DNA from: Karalla daura
Taxonomy: Eukaryota > Chordata > Actinopteri > Chaetodontiformes > Leiognathidae
Assembly: GCA_029224185.1 (NCBI GenBank)
Contig: CM055188.1
Span: 13,910,997 to 13,974,996, forward strand
Direction: 5' to 3'
Length of the DNA stretch: 64,000 nt
Shown here: positions 21,728 to 34,456 of the stretch, in pieces
How the letters are laid out: each line of letters opens with the position of its first letter
Numbering within the stretch: the stretch's first letter is position 1
Notes under the pieces: generated by a model
Told to the model about the DNA's origin: nothing
The model's database searches: none
The model's input: the letters and a program-made list of their open reading frames with translations, nothing else
Translations under genes and position numbers: made by a program

Positions 21728-23427
21728 CACCATTGCACTGTTTCTTCTACCAGTCAATATACCTTTCAAAATAAAATTCCACATGATTGGTTAATACAGT
21801 ACTATTTCTCTCGAGGGGAACTAAAAAATGTTACTGAAATGCAGACTCAAGTAAGTCACATGATGCACTTGAGTCTGGTCTGTCTCCTCTTGCTTCCTCT
21901 GCCCATGTCACAACTTCATATTTACACTAATAAAATGAGCATTTGTCACTAATCATTGTTCATGTCATCAACTGCAAACAAGTCGTCTCATTAGCTAGAT
22001 TAATTATATTAAATCTATATTCAAAATCGTAACATGAGCATAGATATTATCTCAGTTGCTTCTTTAAGGCAATTGAATTAAGAAACTAGAAAATATTAAA
22101 ATGTCAAGTTTTAAATTTACTAATCAGTTATTGAAATAGTCGTTGATTATTTTACCACTCAAATAATTGCTTAATTGTTGCATCTATGTAGCAGATGCTA
22201 TAAACATTTAAAGCAAGAGAAAAATACTAAATACTAATACTAAAAAATTAATTTACATAATTAAATGAATTAAAAAGTGAGTCATTTAAATTTAGAGCAA
22301 TTGAGAGGAACCTATGTTCTTTCATTTTACTTGAGAACATCTTTTTTTTGTCATTTGCACTTTTTCTTTTACTTGACATTTTGTACACTATTCAAGTGAT
22401 TGCACAGTATCAGATCAGCAGATATGGATACTTGAGTACCTGTTTTTACCAGTGTTTTATGAGTTTCATCACCTCCCCAACTCTGGCCTGTCTGTTCTGT
22501 CCTAAATCCCACCTGCCCACTGTCCCGCAGGAGGAATCTGCATTTAAAGGTAAGTGCATCCCTGCAGCAAAGCTCCCATCAGCAGATAACTGCTGATGCA
22601 GGTGGACCCTTGGGCTGCGAAACATGGACCGTCCCCATGCTCAGCTCTGATTGGTTGCTTATCTGGTCTCAGGTGCAGCTGCACACATCTGTGAGCTATC
22701 CAGTATCTGCCAGCTCCCTCACTAACAGGCGCCGCACAAGGAGCAGAAGATAAGACACCCAGGGGAGGGTGCTCATTGACACGGCTGGCCTTTTGCAAGC
22801 CTCTGTGTCTGTTTGCGTGTGTGTGTGTCGCGGGTGTGTTTGTGTGTGCATGTATGTGTGTATGATTGTGTGTGTAACAAAGCTTCAGATGGGTTTGGTT
22901 TCAGGTCATGGCACCAGCTGATCTCGCCGGTTTCACTCGCTTTGTGTCATTTACAGAGACACAGCGTGGACAGTTGTCACATTGATTTATTACCCAGAGT
23001 GCATTGCTGAGGCTGCCACGCTGCATCCTTTAAGCAGGATATCAGTGTATTGTTTCTTCTCTCCACTGGATTTCATGGTATTTTATTTTCACTGCATTTG
23101 ATGGATCCACACGGAGCAATAGAGAAAAATCAATAGCAGAGATGTGTGTATGTGTCCACACACACACACATACACACACACATGTTGAAATAAATCTACA
23201 GCAGATTATGAGGTGAATCAGACCATAAAATTACACACTGGGTTGAAACCCTGTTCTGTACCTGGATCTAACTGGACTCTTGTGCTGAACATGCTGTTAC
23301 TCTATCACACTCTACTGATTAGAGCTATTTGTTACATCATTTGTTCTACCCTAGAGCCAGAGATTAAAATGAAAACACACCTTAGTTTTATTTAAACCAT
23401 ATAGCTGTGTGTGTTTGGGCATGTGTG
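21728..23427. other. No gene recognised
   Basis: AT-rich up to about 22500, then average composition. Short TG/CA runs at 22815-22875 and 23157-23182. A splice-site-like pair at 22530/22550 is treated as a finding. Confidence 0.5.
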
Positions 23428-23429
23428 TT

Positions 23430-23470
<41 letters not shown>

Positions 23471-23516
23471 ATGAGAATGAGAGAAAGAGAGAGAGAGAGA
23501 GAGACAGAGACAGAGA
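23428..23516. repeat. Compound (GT)n(GA)n microsatellite
   Basis: About 40 bp of GT repeats followed after a short break by about 40 bp of GA/AGAC repeats. Confidence 0.93.
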
Positions 23517-25231
23517 TGGAAGGAGCGCTCAGATGCTGTACTTTGTTTAATCCTCAAGGATCAGTTTAAGGAGACCGTGTTTGCAATCACATGTAGGTGG
23601 TTGCACAGAAAACAGAATGTGAGCATTCAGAAAACGAGGCTGTGACGCATCAACCAATCAGCAGCTGAGGAATGACTAAATATGAGGACAGGTCAGATGG
23701 GACAGAAAGGAAAAAATGCAAACCCCAGATGACCAAACACACCTTCCTGATAACTCTGCATTAAAGTCTAAACTTATATGAAGAAATTGCAGGAATTTAT
23801 TTTGTTGTGGCTGGTTGGTTCTTCAAAATTAAGTTTAGGAAGCATGGCATGACATAGGTGCACATGGATTTGATCATTGCCAGGACATCATCTCAACAGT
23901 CTCCACATGAAGCTCTGCATTCAGACTTGTGAGGCAGCTAAGATGCAGAACCGGACAGCATACTTTTCATGTTTTCTCTCTTCTGAAGAACATTTGAGTT
24001 TATTGTCCCTCTTGAGATCTGACCAGGAGCTGAGGGCTAAGCAAAAACCCTGTTTTAGGTTAAGGTGTGTTAAATGCCATGATGTGAACTCACAGCAACT
24101 TCAGCTGTTAGAATAACAGCCAAGTGATGGGCCGCAGTCAATAAGATGATATTCTGAAATAGACCCAACCACCAAACTGTTGTTTTTCATTTCCTTAACC
24201 TGAATAAGCTTATATTTGCAATAACCCTTAAAGTGGAACATTGGAATCTGATTCACATTAAACATCGTAGGACTTTGAGATATATTTGGCTATGACCACT
24301 AACTCTGCAGAGTTTTTTGAAGAAGTTAGTTGATATTCAAGGTTCAATTCAGTTCATTTAGAAATCTTTGACAGTCTTATGTCCAACCCCTGACAAGCTG
24401 ATCCTACCTGTGCATCTGAGTTCTCATTGCAAGGGTTCACACCAGCGTTTTATCACCCCAGCGACTCAGCTGAACTCCAGCAGCTGGGCTGCATGTGGAG
24501 CGGGGAGGCACGTACCTGTCAGACACACACACACACACTTGCAGGGTTTAATAGATAAATGAGTAAAAATAAAGCTCACTCTCCTGGTTTGTGTCTTTGT
24601 CAATTTGTAGCTACTGCCCTCCCCATCCCCCGCCCCCCCTTGAGGCTCACACTGGGTATGAATTGATCCATGATGGCAGTTGTGCCACTCTGAAGTTGAG
24701 ACCCTCAAAACTAAACTAAAACTACAACATTGCTTTCTTTGTTGCCGCGGTGACAGACTCTTGGCCCACAAGTGCAGGATAGGGCCATCGCCTGCATCTC
24801 TGCAGCAAACCAAGTATAATTTACTGTACTCCAAGAAGCTGTACTGTGGTATGGTAAATTATACAAGACTGTACTATACTAAACTGTACTATAATACAGT
24901 ACATAGCACTTTCACATTCTCATCTGTGGGGGTTAAGCAATATTGCATCAAATGAATAAATATGTCAAATTTATGGTCACTTAAAGTCTTGACAGTTAAA
25001 TAATGTATTTATTTACAATATTTACATGTCACAAGAAACAGAAAATGGTTATTGTTGTGTTTATCCAAAGATGTAATTTCTTCTGAAGCAGCTGATTAGC
25101 AAATATAGGCTGAATTTGACGATTTGTAAGCTCTTCTCACTGAAAGAAGCTCAAGCCACACAAAACTATACTACACTTATTTGTACCATCATGCCGTGCT
25201 ATACCTTATTATTCTACACTAACCTGTTGTC
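23517..25231. other. No gene; imperfect ACTGTACTATA repeats
   Basis: At about 24823-24903 the words CTGTACT, ACTATACTA and CTGTACTATAATAC recur, a short degenerate direct/inverted repeat cluster. Nothing else recognised. Confidence 0.5.
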
Positions 25232-25320
25232 AACTGGTCAAGGACCTACTGAGGTGCCCCTAAGCCAGGCACCTCACCCTAGTTGCTCCAAGGTGCTGCA
25301 ACACCTGTTTCCCTATTGTG
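25232..25320 (+). repeat. V-SINE-like fragment
   Basis: The run CTACTGAGGTGCCCCTAAGC followed by CAGGCACCTCACCCTAGTTG and a CTCC word matches the recalled body of a common fish SINE (...GAGCAAGGCACCTAACCC...). Only about 90 bp are left. Confidence 0.5.
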
Positions 25321-28300
25321 GGATGATTAAGGAGATTATGTATTTATTTGTTTGTTTGTTTGAAGTACAAAGGTTCTTCATTACTCCACTACTTACTTTT
25401 TCAGAGCAGTATCTTCTAATCCAGTGGCACTACGTTCTATGTCGTCAGTGACAGCAAGATTCGTCCTGATTATCTTTTGTGTTCTCAGTCAGACTTTTCT
25501 GATGTCCAGTGGCCTCAGGTACCCAGTCGTCCTTGTACTCGAGTACATACACATGCTTGCTCGGACTCCTGAACATGAAATGTGTCTCACAGCTTCACCT
25601 TCAAGAGACGCAGTGAGTGCAGCCGCTAAGCTCATCTCGTTCATTATTAAAGTAAAAATAAAAGCATGTACTGGGTGATTTCTCTCTTGCTGAATGGAGG
25701 ATGAGACACTTTTACTGAGTTATGGCTTTGTCATGAATTGATTAAGGTTTCAAAACAGCCTGTTAAGGAGTGTAATTCAGCGGGATGTGTGTGTGTGCTC
25801 CCTGAGTGACGCCATCATCAATTTGTATTACACAGACGCTCAAACACCGATAATTCCCCCACTGTTGTTTTTTGACAGTGGACTCAGAGACGATCATAAA
25901 TCATACTTTTCCTGTGCAAGGCAGGACAAGATGTCCCGTCCAGAAGCAATTCATCACGTTAATAAACGTGTCACTGCTGAGCGCCTTGATATTCTCACTT
26001 GTTCTCATGGTGAACTCACAGACAGAAGAGTTAATCCACAGATTTGAGACACTCACAGCGAAACCAACACAAGCCAGAAAATTAGATGTTCAGGTTCTCT
26101 GTATTTAGGATGGAGGCTTGAGCAGCATCACAGCATACAGGGAGGAGCTCAACCTGCAGGAGGTGGAGGTTGCAGGGATGCAGCAGTGAACAGGTGAACT
26201 GTGTTAAGGAAATAAGATGTTGTGATGTTGAAGCTGTGGAAGTGTGTAGCAACCAATGCTCACTCTCTTCCTGCAGATTGGATTCAGTTCAGAGGATTTG
26301 TCACAGTTGTTACCACATTTTCATAAGAATGACAACTGAAAAGGTTATGAGTTTTCAATCACTGTGCTTACACAGACAGCAATATCCAAACTGACAGTGT
26401 CTGAGTAAGACATTAATTCCTTGATGTTAGCATGAGCTGCTCATTGGTACTGCATTGCCATTTCACCTGAGAGAATAGTTACAATAATGCCTAAGGACAC
26501 ATCCATATAAGATTCTTGGTAGCAGATCTTCATATGAAAATGAAGGCGGAAGGATCTGCATATACTCGTATGAAACTTTTTTCTTCTTCTTTCTCATCTG
26601 CATTCATTCTGGGACCCTTTCCTATGTTTACAGTCATCCAAAACATGAAAAAAAATCAGTTTACATTGCTGTCTTTAGAATGTTGCTTTATTCTGGCTAG
26701 GATCATTAAATGTCAAGGACAGCTCTGTGAAATATCTGAGCTTCTTAACAATGTAGCTGAAAACTCTCTGGCTCACCTCATACCAGAGAGGTTTCCACTC
26801 TCACCAGCAGCAGCAACAGTTCTTAGTTGCTAAAAAAGCCGATTAGCTAGTTAGTGATTCCTTTAGAAGTAAGTGGAGCCTAAAGCTGCAAAGGCACCTC
26901 TGCACTGTAATTAACTCTGCGGTGGCAATGTCTGAGACACTCTAATTGAAGCCTTGGTGTCAGACAGAACAACATCTACCTAAGACTCTCAGACTGATGA
27001 ATGTGATCAACTGCAGGATGACGATGGAAATAGAATAAAAGTTTTCATGGTAGGCTAGTGAGAACCAGTCTGAAAGTTCAAGAAGATGCTTTCTCATTTC
27101 TTCATGTGACTTAAGCACCAATTTCTCTTCACAGAGGAGGTGTAAGGTTAATCGCTTTAGCCCACATTTCCATTGGATGCGTAGTCAGTCTCAGAAACAG
27201 CAGAAACAACTCAGAAACAGTAGTAGTCTGTCACTGCTGTGTAAACACCGCTCCCTCAGTCCGAATTGCGACCATAAAAAAACTTTTCAGCAGGTAGAAA
27301 AGCCAGACATCTGGGACCATGAGATTCAGATTCCTCAAGGTAATTTGCATCCTGAATAATAATAGATGTGCATGTGAACACAGGGGAGAGATTCGTTTCA
27401 CCAAGGAGGAGAGAAAGCTGGATTTGCAAGGGGTTTTTTTTGTTTTTTTTTGTTATTGTTGTTGTTGTACTTCTTTTAAGTGAAATATGATGGGAATTAA
27501 CCCTGACAATAACAGAAACTTTTGCTTTTGTATGGGGTGTGACTTCATGTCCCAGTCATACTGAATTCTGCTGATTCAGAGCATTTCTGTCCCATAATCA
27601 GAGATACTAAAATGAATGGTTTTAAATTAATATTTATTTCCAGCTAAAATAGAAACTTTGTGTATCCTACAAAACTGCAAAAGTGGAAATACAGCAGTGC
27701 TGCAATGGATTGGATGGATGCAATGGATTTTTTGAAGTTTGATGCATGTCTGATTGGTTTGATGCACCTCTCCTGTAGTTGAGTGAATACGCATCCAGCG
27801 GAGATCCAGGGTAACACTCAGTGCTTTAATTTGGCAGGAGTTGCTGCTGAACATAAATTTAATTTACACAGTGTATTGCACTTGTAATTTCTGTCATGAA
27901 GTTGTTGTGGGATCAGCTAACGTATACTTGCTCCTTCAGGTGTTTTGAAATGATCTTGTCATTTAATGGGACTCTGACACAGGGTGCAAAAGCCTTCATG
28001 TGAAAAGAGGGAATTAGATGTGTATGTGGTAGTCAGGCAACACTCCTTATCGGGGGGACTAGCATACTGGGTATGGCCAGAGGGTATAGAGGGTCCCCTC
28101 TGGACCATTCACAAGAATAGAATACTTCTACCTGCTTTCCATACCCCTGTTCTGGCAGACATCCAACCCACCCAACAAGAATGCCAGTGACTCTGTAGAA
28201 GGCATGGCAGCTCAAGACTGGCTGATACTAGGCTCTCAAAGGACTGTCCACAAGGCAGGGACCGAGGAGAACAATCCAAGGCCAGCCACAAAATCATTAT

Positions 28301-29552
28301 AGCTGGTGAGTGCTAGACATAGCTGAAGACGAGAGGCTGCATATCTTGGAAACGATGGGAGTAATTTTGTCCCCGAGGACTGGACAGGAAAAAGTGAGGG
28401 AGTGTGTCATGGGATGAGAAACAGCGTGAAACAGCCTTAATGTGTATGTTTTTCTTTCTTTTTTTTAAGCAGTAGATGTTTTTCGTTTTGTTTTTTTTTT
28501 GCAATGCACTTGAATGCACCTTGAGGAGAGTGAGGTGACAGCTGAAAAGCATGAAATAATTAATGTGGAGCAGGTGTGTGCGTATACAGTAAATACACTG
28601 GGCTGAGAGCAAGAGGCTGCAGTGCTGTGCCAAGGACAGGAGGACTGCCTCCGTACCTGCAACCCCCTACCTGACACCACCACCACCACCATCACCAGAG
28701 GGACCAAGAATAAACAGAACCCAAAAGAATACCAAGGAAAATTAATGAGTTCAACAGGCTCAGCTGTATGAGCCTTCCCTGTGTAGACCTAACCTTCAGC
28801 TTACCTGTTGGGAACAAGGAGCGTCAATTTCACTCACTGAACATGTCAACATCTGAAAGCTCAGTTGGAGGACAGCTACAATTTAGCATCCCAGAATGCC
28901 TTAAAAACTTCGACCAGGAGATAACAGCATCATACCTGAAAGATGGCAACTCGGTGCTCATCAGGATTGTCTGGATTTGAGGGAAGCAAAGTTTGACCCT
29001 TAACCTAATTGAGGAGCGGAGATTTACGTTGTTGTAAAACAAACAAACAGGTGATGTCTCAGTCTGAAATGAGAGGCTGCAAACTAAAGATCGTTCCAAG
29101 CGCCCCTCACATCAAGATTTATTCTTTTTCCTGTGGGTAACTTCCTGCTTTAGTACAAGAATATCATCCTCCACCCGCTCCACCAGTAGCTGCAGGTAGT
29201 TGATCATGGCATGGACAGGAGAGACTAAGCTGGAGAATTGAAGTGTACATTGAAACTGATCTCTTAAAAGAGAGATGCCATACTCAAAAATTATCCCTTT
29301 TTTGTGGAGTTGGAATGCAAATGTGATAGCTAAGGGAAGAATTCAGAAGAGCCTGGCACAATCACATGTCTGCCAGTGTGGAAGGACAACAGCCCCTCTG
29401 CTTCACTCCTGCAGGCTCCTTATTCATTCCTCATACAGACTGACACACATTTCCTAGCCTATTCAACCTTTTCTCCATTTTCGGTTGTTTTGGTCTGCCT
29501 ACATTTGGACTTCCCCTGGACTCTTTTTTTTTGTAACTCATGTTAGAACATG
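25321..29552. other. No gene recognised
   Basis: About 4.2 kb without recognisable coding or transposon content. Poly-T tracts with (GTT)n occur at 27434-27470 and in the 28450-28500 region. Frames on both strands at 28020-28310 are of average GC but show no known domain. Confidence 0.5.
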
Positions 29553-29655
29553 TCAAAGTATCCTTGGGCAAGGTACTGAGCCCCCAGATTGCCTTTGATG
29601 GATCTGAGACAATGGCAGTGTGTGTGTCTGTGGTGTGTGTGTGTGTGTATGCATA
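29553..29655 (+). repeat. V-SINE-like fragment with TG tail
   Basis: AAAGTATCCTTGGGCAAGGT followed by ACTGAGCCCCCAGATTGC matches the recalled conserved segment of vertebrate V-SINEs (TGTCCTTGGGCAAGACACTG...). It passes into TG repeats that end near 29655. Confidence 0.55.
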
Positions 29656-30528
29656 TGTATATATACACAATATTACTGATAATTAATGTCACATATTTCA
29701 AGAGGAACAAGGTTTTCAGGATCCTTGAAATTTAACATAGGTGGCGTTCGATTTTCAAATCACATAGAAAACCAAGTAATTAAATTGAAGTACGTAAAAA
29801 CAAAGTCTCCCATACTGTCCATTTATGGCCCCTGAAATTAGCTAGCTAGCAAAGAATTATTGGATATGAGAGTCCACAAAGGATATGTGCAAAGGATGCA
29901 TTTAAAGGCTGCATTTTTAGAAGACTTCGATTTAAGACATGTCTTGATCCTATCGCTCTGCAAAACGGTAAAAAGTTGTTTATTTTTGATGTTGTAGCCT
30001 GCCAACTGAATAACCCAAAGGGATCAATAAAGTTTCAGTCCATCCATCTATCTGTCTAAACATAACTGAATCAAACTATAACTGAAAATGAGCCAGAGGG
30101 CAAACTTCTCCTGCCAGCTACTTTAGTTACTGCATTATAATAGCTAGATAGATAGATGGATGGAAAGATCGATGACAACTTGAAAACATTCACTTCTCTG
30201 TAGTTTGTAAAAACATTTGAGTTTAAAAAAAAAAAGACTGAAACAACTATTGGAAAGCAATCAGAGATAAGGTGTCTGGGTCAAATGTCACTTCTTTTGT
30301 CTTACCTAGTCCTAGACTTAGCAACACCTAGTCCTTTAAAGTTGATATTAGCCTATTTCCAGTTCAAAGCCTTTTTGCACAGGAATTGCCTACCTTCCCT
30401 CAGGTAGGTACAAGAGGTGCCAAAGTCTGTGTTCCCTCACTCTGTCATGACCAAAATGAACAGCAATCTACAAATGACTGTGCAACTGTTTTCTAACAGT
30501 GTATATTGAATGAATTAATGCATAAAAG
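29656..30528. other. No gene recognised
   Basis: AT-rich unique sequence. A short TAGA/TGGA run at 30143-30165. Confidence 0.5.
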
Positions 30529-30535
30529 GGTTCAT

Positions 30536-30819
30536 CGGTAGCATTTTATAATAACTCCTCCTTATTAAGCATTTATTAAGCATTAATTAACACCTAATTG
30601 AACATTAGTAAACTGTTAACTCTTAATTAATTCTCATCTATAAATGATTTACTGATGAGAAATGATTAAGAGAACTGAGGTTAATGATTAAGAGTTAAAA
30701 TTATTTCTCATCTATAAATTATTACCTGATGAGAGATTATTAAGTCTAACAACAGTCTACTAATGATAAACAAATGTGTTAACTAATGTTTAATGAATGC
30801 TTAATAATAAAGTGCTGCC
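30536..30819. mobile_element. Palindromic MITE, 284 bp
   Basis: The ends are inverted repeats: the left CGGTAGCATTTTATAATAAC and the right (read inward from 30819) GGCAGCACTTTATTATTAAG correspond, and the similarity continues through AAGCATTTATTAAGCATTAA versus AAGCATTCATTAAACATTAG. The sequence GGTTCAT at 30529-30535 is repeated at 30820-30826, a 6-7-bp target duplication. There is no coding capacity. Family not assigned; the AT-rich near-palindromic body is typical of MITEs. Confidence 0.8.
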
Positions 30820-30826
30820 GGTTCAT

Positions 30827-33800
30827 GTAAAAGTCCCAGAATCTACAACACCGTGACGTCAGTTGCTAAGCAAGTCTATGAGATATGTGTAAATCAAGCC
30901 TAAATAAAGATGCCCTGGACTAGTAATCTAACAATTATTTGTTAAAAGTTGTGCCAAAAAGTTGTCTGTATTTCATTGGTTTAATACCATACATAATCAA
31001 ATTAGCTTCTTGAATTAGCAAGCAGGAGGAAGTCAGAGTCTGCTTTATCCACCTTTTTGCAGAGACAGAGACTTGTTTAAAGCAAATCTGAGCATTCAGC
31101 TAAGACTTGCTCATTAGCTCCAGTGTGTCTTGCTGACCACCATTAAAATGAGCATAGCTTGCATTCTGGCCATTAACATAGCTGTTTTCACATTGAAAAT
31201 TATAACTGAAAATGTGTAAGCTATCCTAAGTGTGTGTAGCTGATATCAGTAAGGAGAGGAGTTTGTAACAGCAGAGCACTTCATTATGTGATCATTGAAT
31301 TTCTACAGTCTGGAATAAATAGTGAGTTCAGATGTGTCCAGGTTTTTTCTGGACCGCTGCCTCTGGAGCTCTAGTGTGTGATACTGAAAGATTTAGTGTC
31401 AGTCATACCAGGTAAAGCATTGGCAGTATCCCTGATTCTAGTACAGATATCAATACCTTTTACTGTAAATGTGTGAGGTCGGCCGTTTTGCTATGTTTCT
31501 GTGGAAGGAAGTGGGATGACAGTTACAGGACCTTTAACAAAGCAAGGGTTTTTTGTTGCCAATAGCCAAAAAACTGCTCATGCCCTCTTCTATGTAAATC
31601 CAATGTAGTGCAGTAAAACCTACCACCTACACCTACAGTAGTATATATTTACAGTCTTGGATTGAGCAGACATCCAGATGTATGACTTGATCATCTCTTT
31701 CATTGTGAGATTTCACTGGTTTGTGCAGAGTAATAATTCATCATCTAATGGGCCCTGACAGTTATTATGTGGTTTGCTAACACTGCACAGTTTAACACGT
31801 TTGTTATAGGCTTTGTCTTGGATGTCACAGGTCCTGCAGTGCCATAATGCCCTCAGTATTTAACAATCTACCTGCAAGCCAACAGTAATTTCTTGGCTCA
31901 GTGCAGAGACTCTGAGAGAACTGGCAGTGAATGGATGGAGTGTGACCCGCACACATCTTCCTCTTCTTCCCCCGCACAGCAACAGAAGCTGCAATCATCA
32001 GCGGCAGCAGCCGAGCTATTCTAACTAGATGATTATCACTCTGCCAGTCTAATACTGTATTTAAATGTGGGGGAGAGCGGCCTGCAATTAAAGGCAGCTC
32101 GTGTGGGATTATTGTGAATAAGTCAACTGAATTGTGTGACGTGCCACCCGCTTCTTTGCCCTTCTGAAGCCATTTCATTCTTCCTAAAGGTGGCTTTCAA
32201 TACCCACCCCCTTAGCTGTGGGATTCAGGGCAAAGAAGGAAAGAAGCAACAAATTAGCAGATCAAAGTTCTTTGTCCAAGCTTGAGAATGAGCTGCGTCA
32301 AGTGTGAGTGAAAATTTTGAACACTTAATAAGTCTGTTTAGTTTGCTTAAGACACATGCTCAAACCGGCAGCAATGTTGTGCTATTTATCTCTTTTAATG
32401 AACATTAAACATAGACATCAACATAACCTTGTGTGCAGTTCTATCGTAGTGTAATTTCAGTGTTTTTGTTTCCCCTGTCTTTTCTTAGTTTCACTTGTTT
32501 GTCTAATATTTCCTCTCATCCTTTCTCACCTGACATGTTTCCAATTAACCTGAGTCTGATCTCACCACTGTGTCTCCCCACTAAGCAATTCATTACCTCT
32601 CATCTTCTGAACTTCCTGTGAAATTATTTACTTCCCTATTCCATTCCTCAATATTTGCTAATTCAAGGTTTTTTTTCCTACCTTTTGTTTCTGTAGATTA
32701 CCTTGCTTGTCTCCAGTTGATGCGATTTTGTCACTTCAGACCTTTTCGTGGCAGAGATGGTAGGGATGGTGGAAGGTGCAAGAGGTGGCAGATGTTAAGA
32801 AGAAGCCAGTGGTCCAGATGCTTCCAATTCATCCTTAACAGACATGAAACCTGTGTGTGTATCAGAGAAATAAGAGATCAATGCCTATCATCAGCACCTC
32901 CTCAAGTCTTCTTCCTCCCCACTTTATGTACATGTCACAATGCTGCTGTGCATTAGTTCTTCTCTGATTCAGTGGAAGAGAAAAAAGAAGGGGAAGTGCT
33001 GTGTGTTTTCAGGTGTGTGATGATGTCCGGTCCCATCAGAGCTATGGAGAGGGAACCATCTGGCTCTGTGTCACGCTGTGGATGACGGAGCTCCTCTGCT
33101 GCTGGTTGCTCGCCTGCCTCTCAGACTCTGACAGTGGCAGGCCGGACACAATCCTCCTGGGCAGCAGGGAGTGTGCAGAGCTGAAAGCTACAAAAACAAA
33201 GAGAAAGAGGAAAAATCCACCATAACTGCAGTAAATTTGGACCAAACGTTTATCGATCATTAATGACTAAAATATGACATTCCAATGTTATTTATTTTCC
33301 TATTCACTATATCAATCCTGCATAAACTGGTGAAAAGGGAATGGACAGCATTATTATTTTTAGTTGCAGGGCTCGTTTACAATTCAAGCTGCAACACGTT
33401 CCAAACAATGAATAAAATGAATGAAAACAGTGAACAAATTTTAGAAAAACATTTTATGTCCATGTCTTGAGATGGACAAATAACGTTGAGGTACTCAAGG
33501 TAAAAACATTACAACCTTTACTATTGAAACTAGGGGATGTGATTCAGCGATGACTACTTATATCAGGAGGAAGATGCAACGTTGGCGGTGACTGCGTTAA
33601 TCTGAGTCACCACAGTGTTTGCTGTTAATCTGGCACACATATTAACAGGAGTAACAGAGCAGCTGTATGACGAACCATTAGATCAACACAACTGTTGTGA
33701 GGGGCTACATGAGATAGATGCTGAGAGCTCATACCAACTTCTTTAATGATACCTGACCATGACTCCAGGGTTAAGATACGATGTTGTGTCATTATTATTA

Positions 33801-34401
33801 TAATTATTATGTCATTAATCTCATCAGCCAGCCGGAGTAAACCTGTGCGTCTTAAAGACTGACACTTCCTCAGACTGGCGACTCTTTGCAGCATATCTGC
33901 TGCTTCCCACTGTCCCTGTTGAGCATGTTGATCCAGCTCCTGCTTAAATTTTCCCAGAAGAGCATTTAAGGCGCGTGTGCGGTTGGGAGGCTGTACACAC
34001 GGCTAATGCGTTCTGTGTAGTCTGTGAGCGAACAGAAGACAGCAGGCAAACCTTTCAAATTTTTAATTATGCATTTGCAGCTTTCACGCTGTTCACTCAG
34101 GCTCTCCAGCCTTAAATCGTGCTGAAGAGGAGACTGTGATGTTTGGCTTCTATTCTCCCAGAGGTGGTTGAGCCTCATCTGAGGAGGAACGCAGAGAAAA
34201 TGTATAACCTTGAGTCTATGGAAGAGCATGAAATGATTTCAGTCTTTTTGTGTCTGTGCAAAGATGAGAGCGAGCTCCACTTGCCCCTGTGTTAGCTATG
34301 GATAGAGCACAGTTTTGCAAATGCTTTTCAGCTTTATTGCCAAGTGGATATGGCGTCTACAAATAGTTTGTTCTTGGCGTTTAACCCATCAACAATTTCA
34401 G
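30827..34401. other. No gene recognised
   Basis: About 3.6 kb of unique sequence. The segment 33000-33225 is GC-richer and holds a 74-codon frame without recognisable motif. No repeats of note. Confidence 0.5.
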
Positions 34402-34441
<40 letters not shown>

Positions 34442-34456
34442 ATACTCACACACACT
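34402..34456. repeat. (CT)n(CA)n microsatellite
   Basis: Eight or so CT units run directly into about 13 CA units, with a short interrupted CA extension. Confidence 0.93.
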
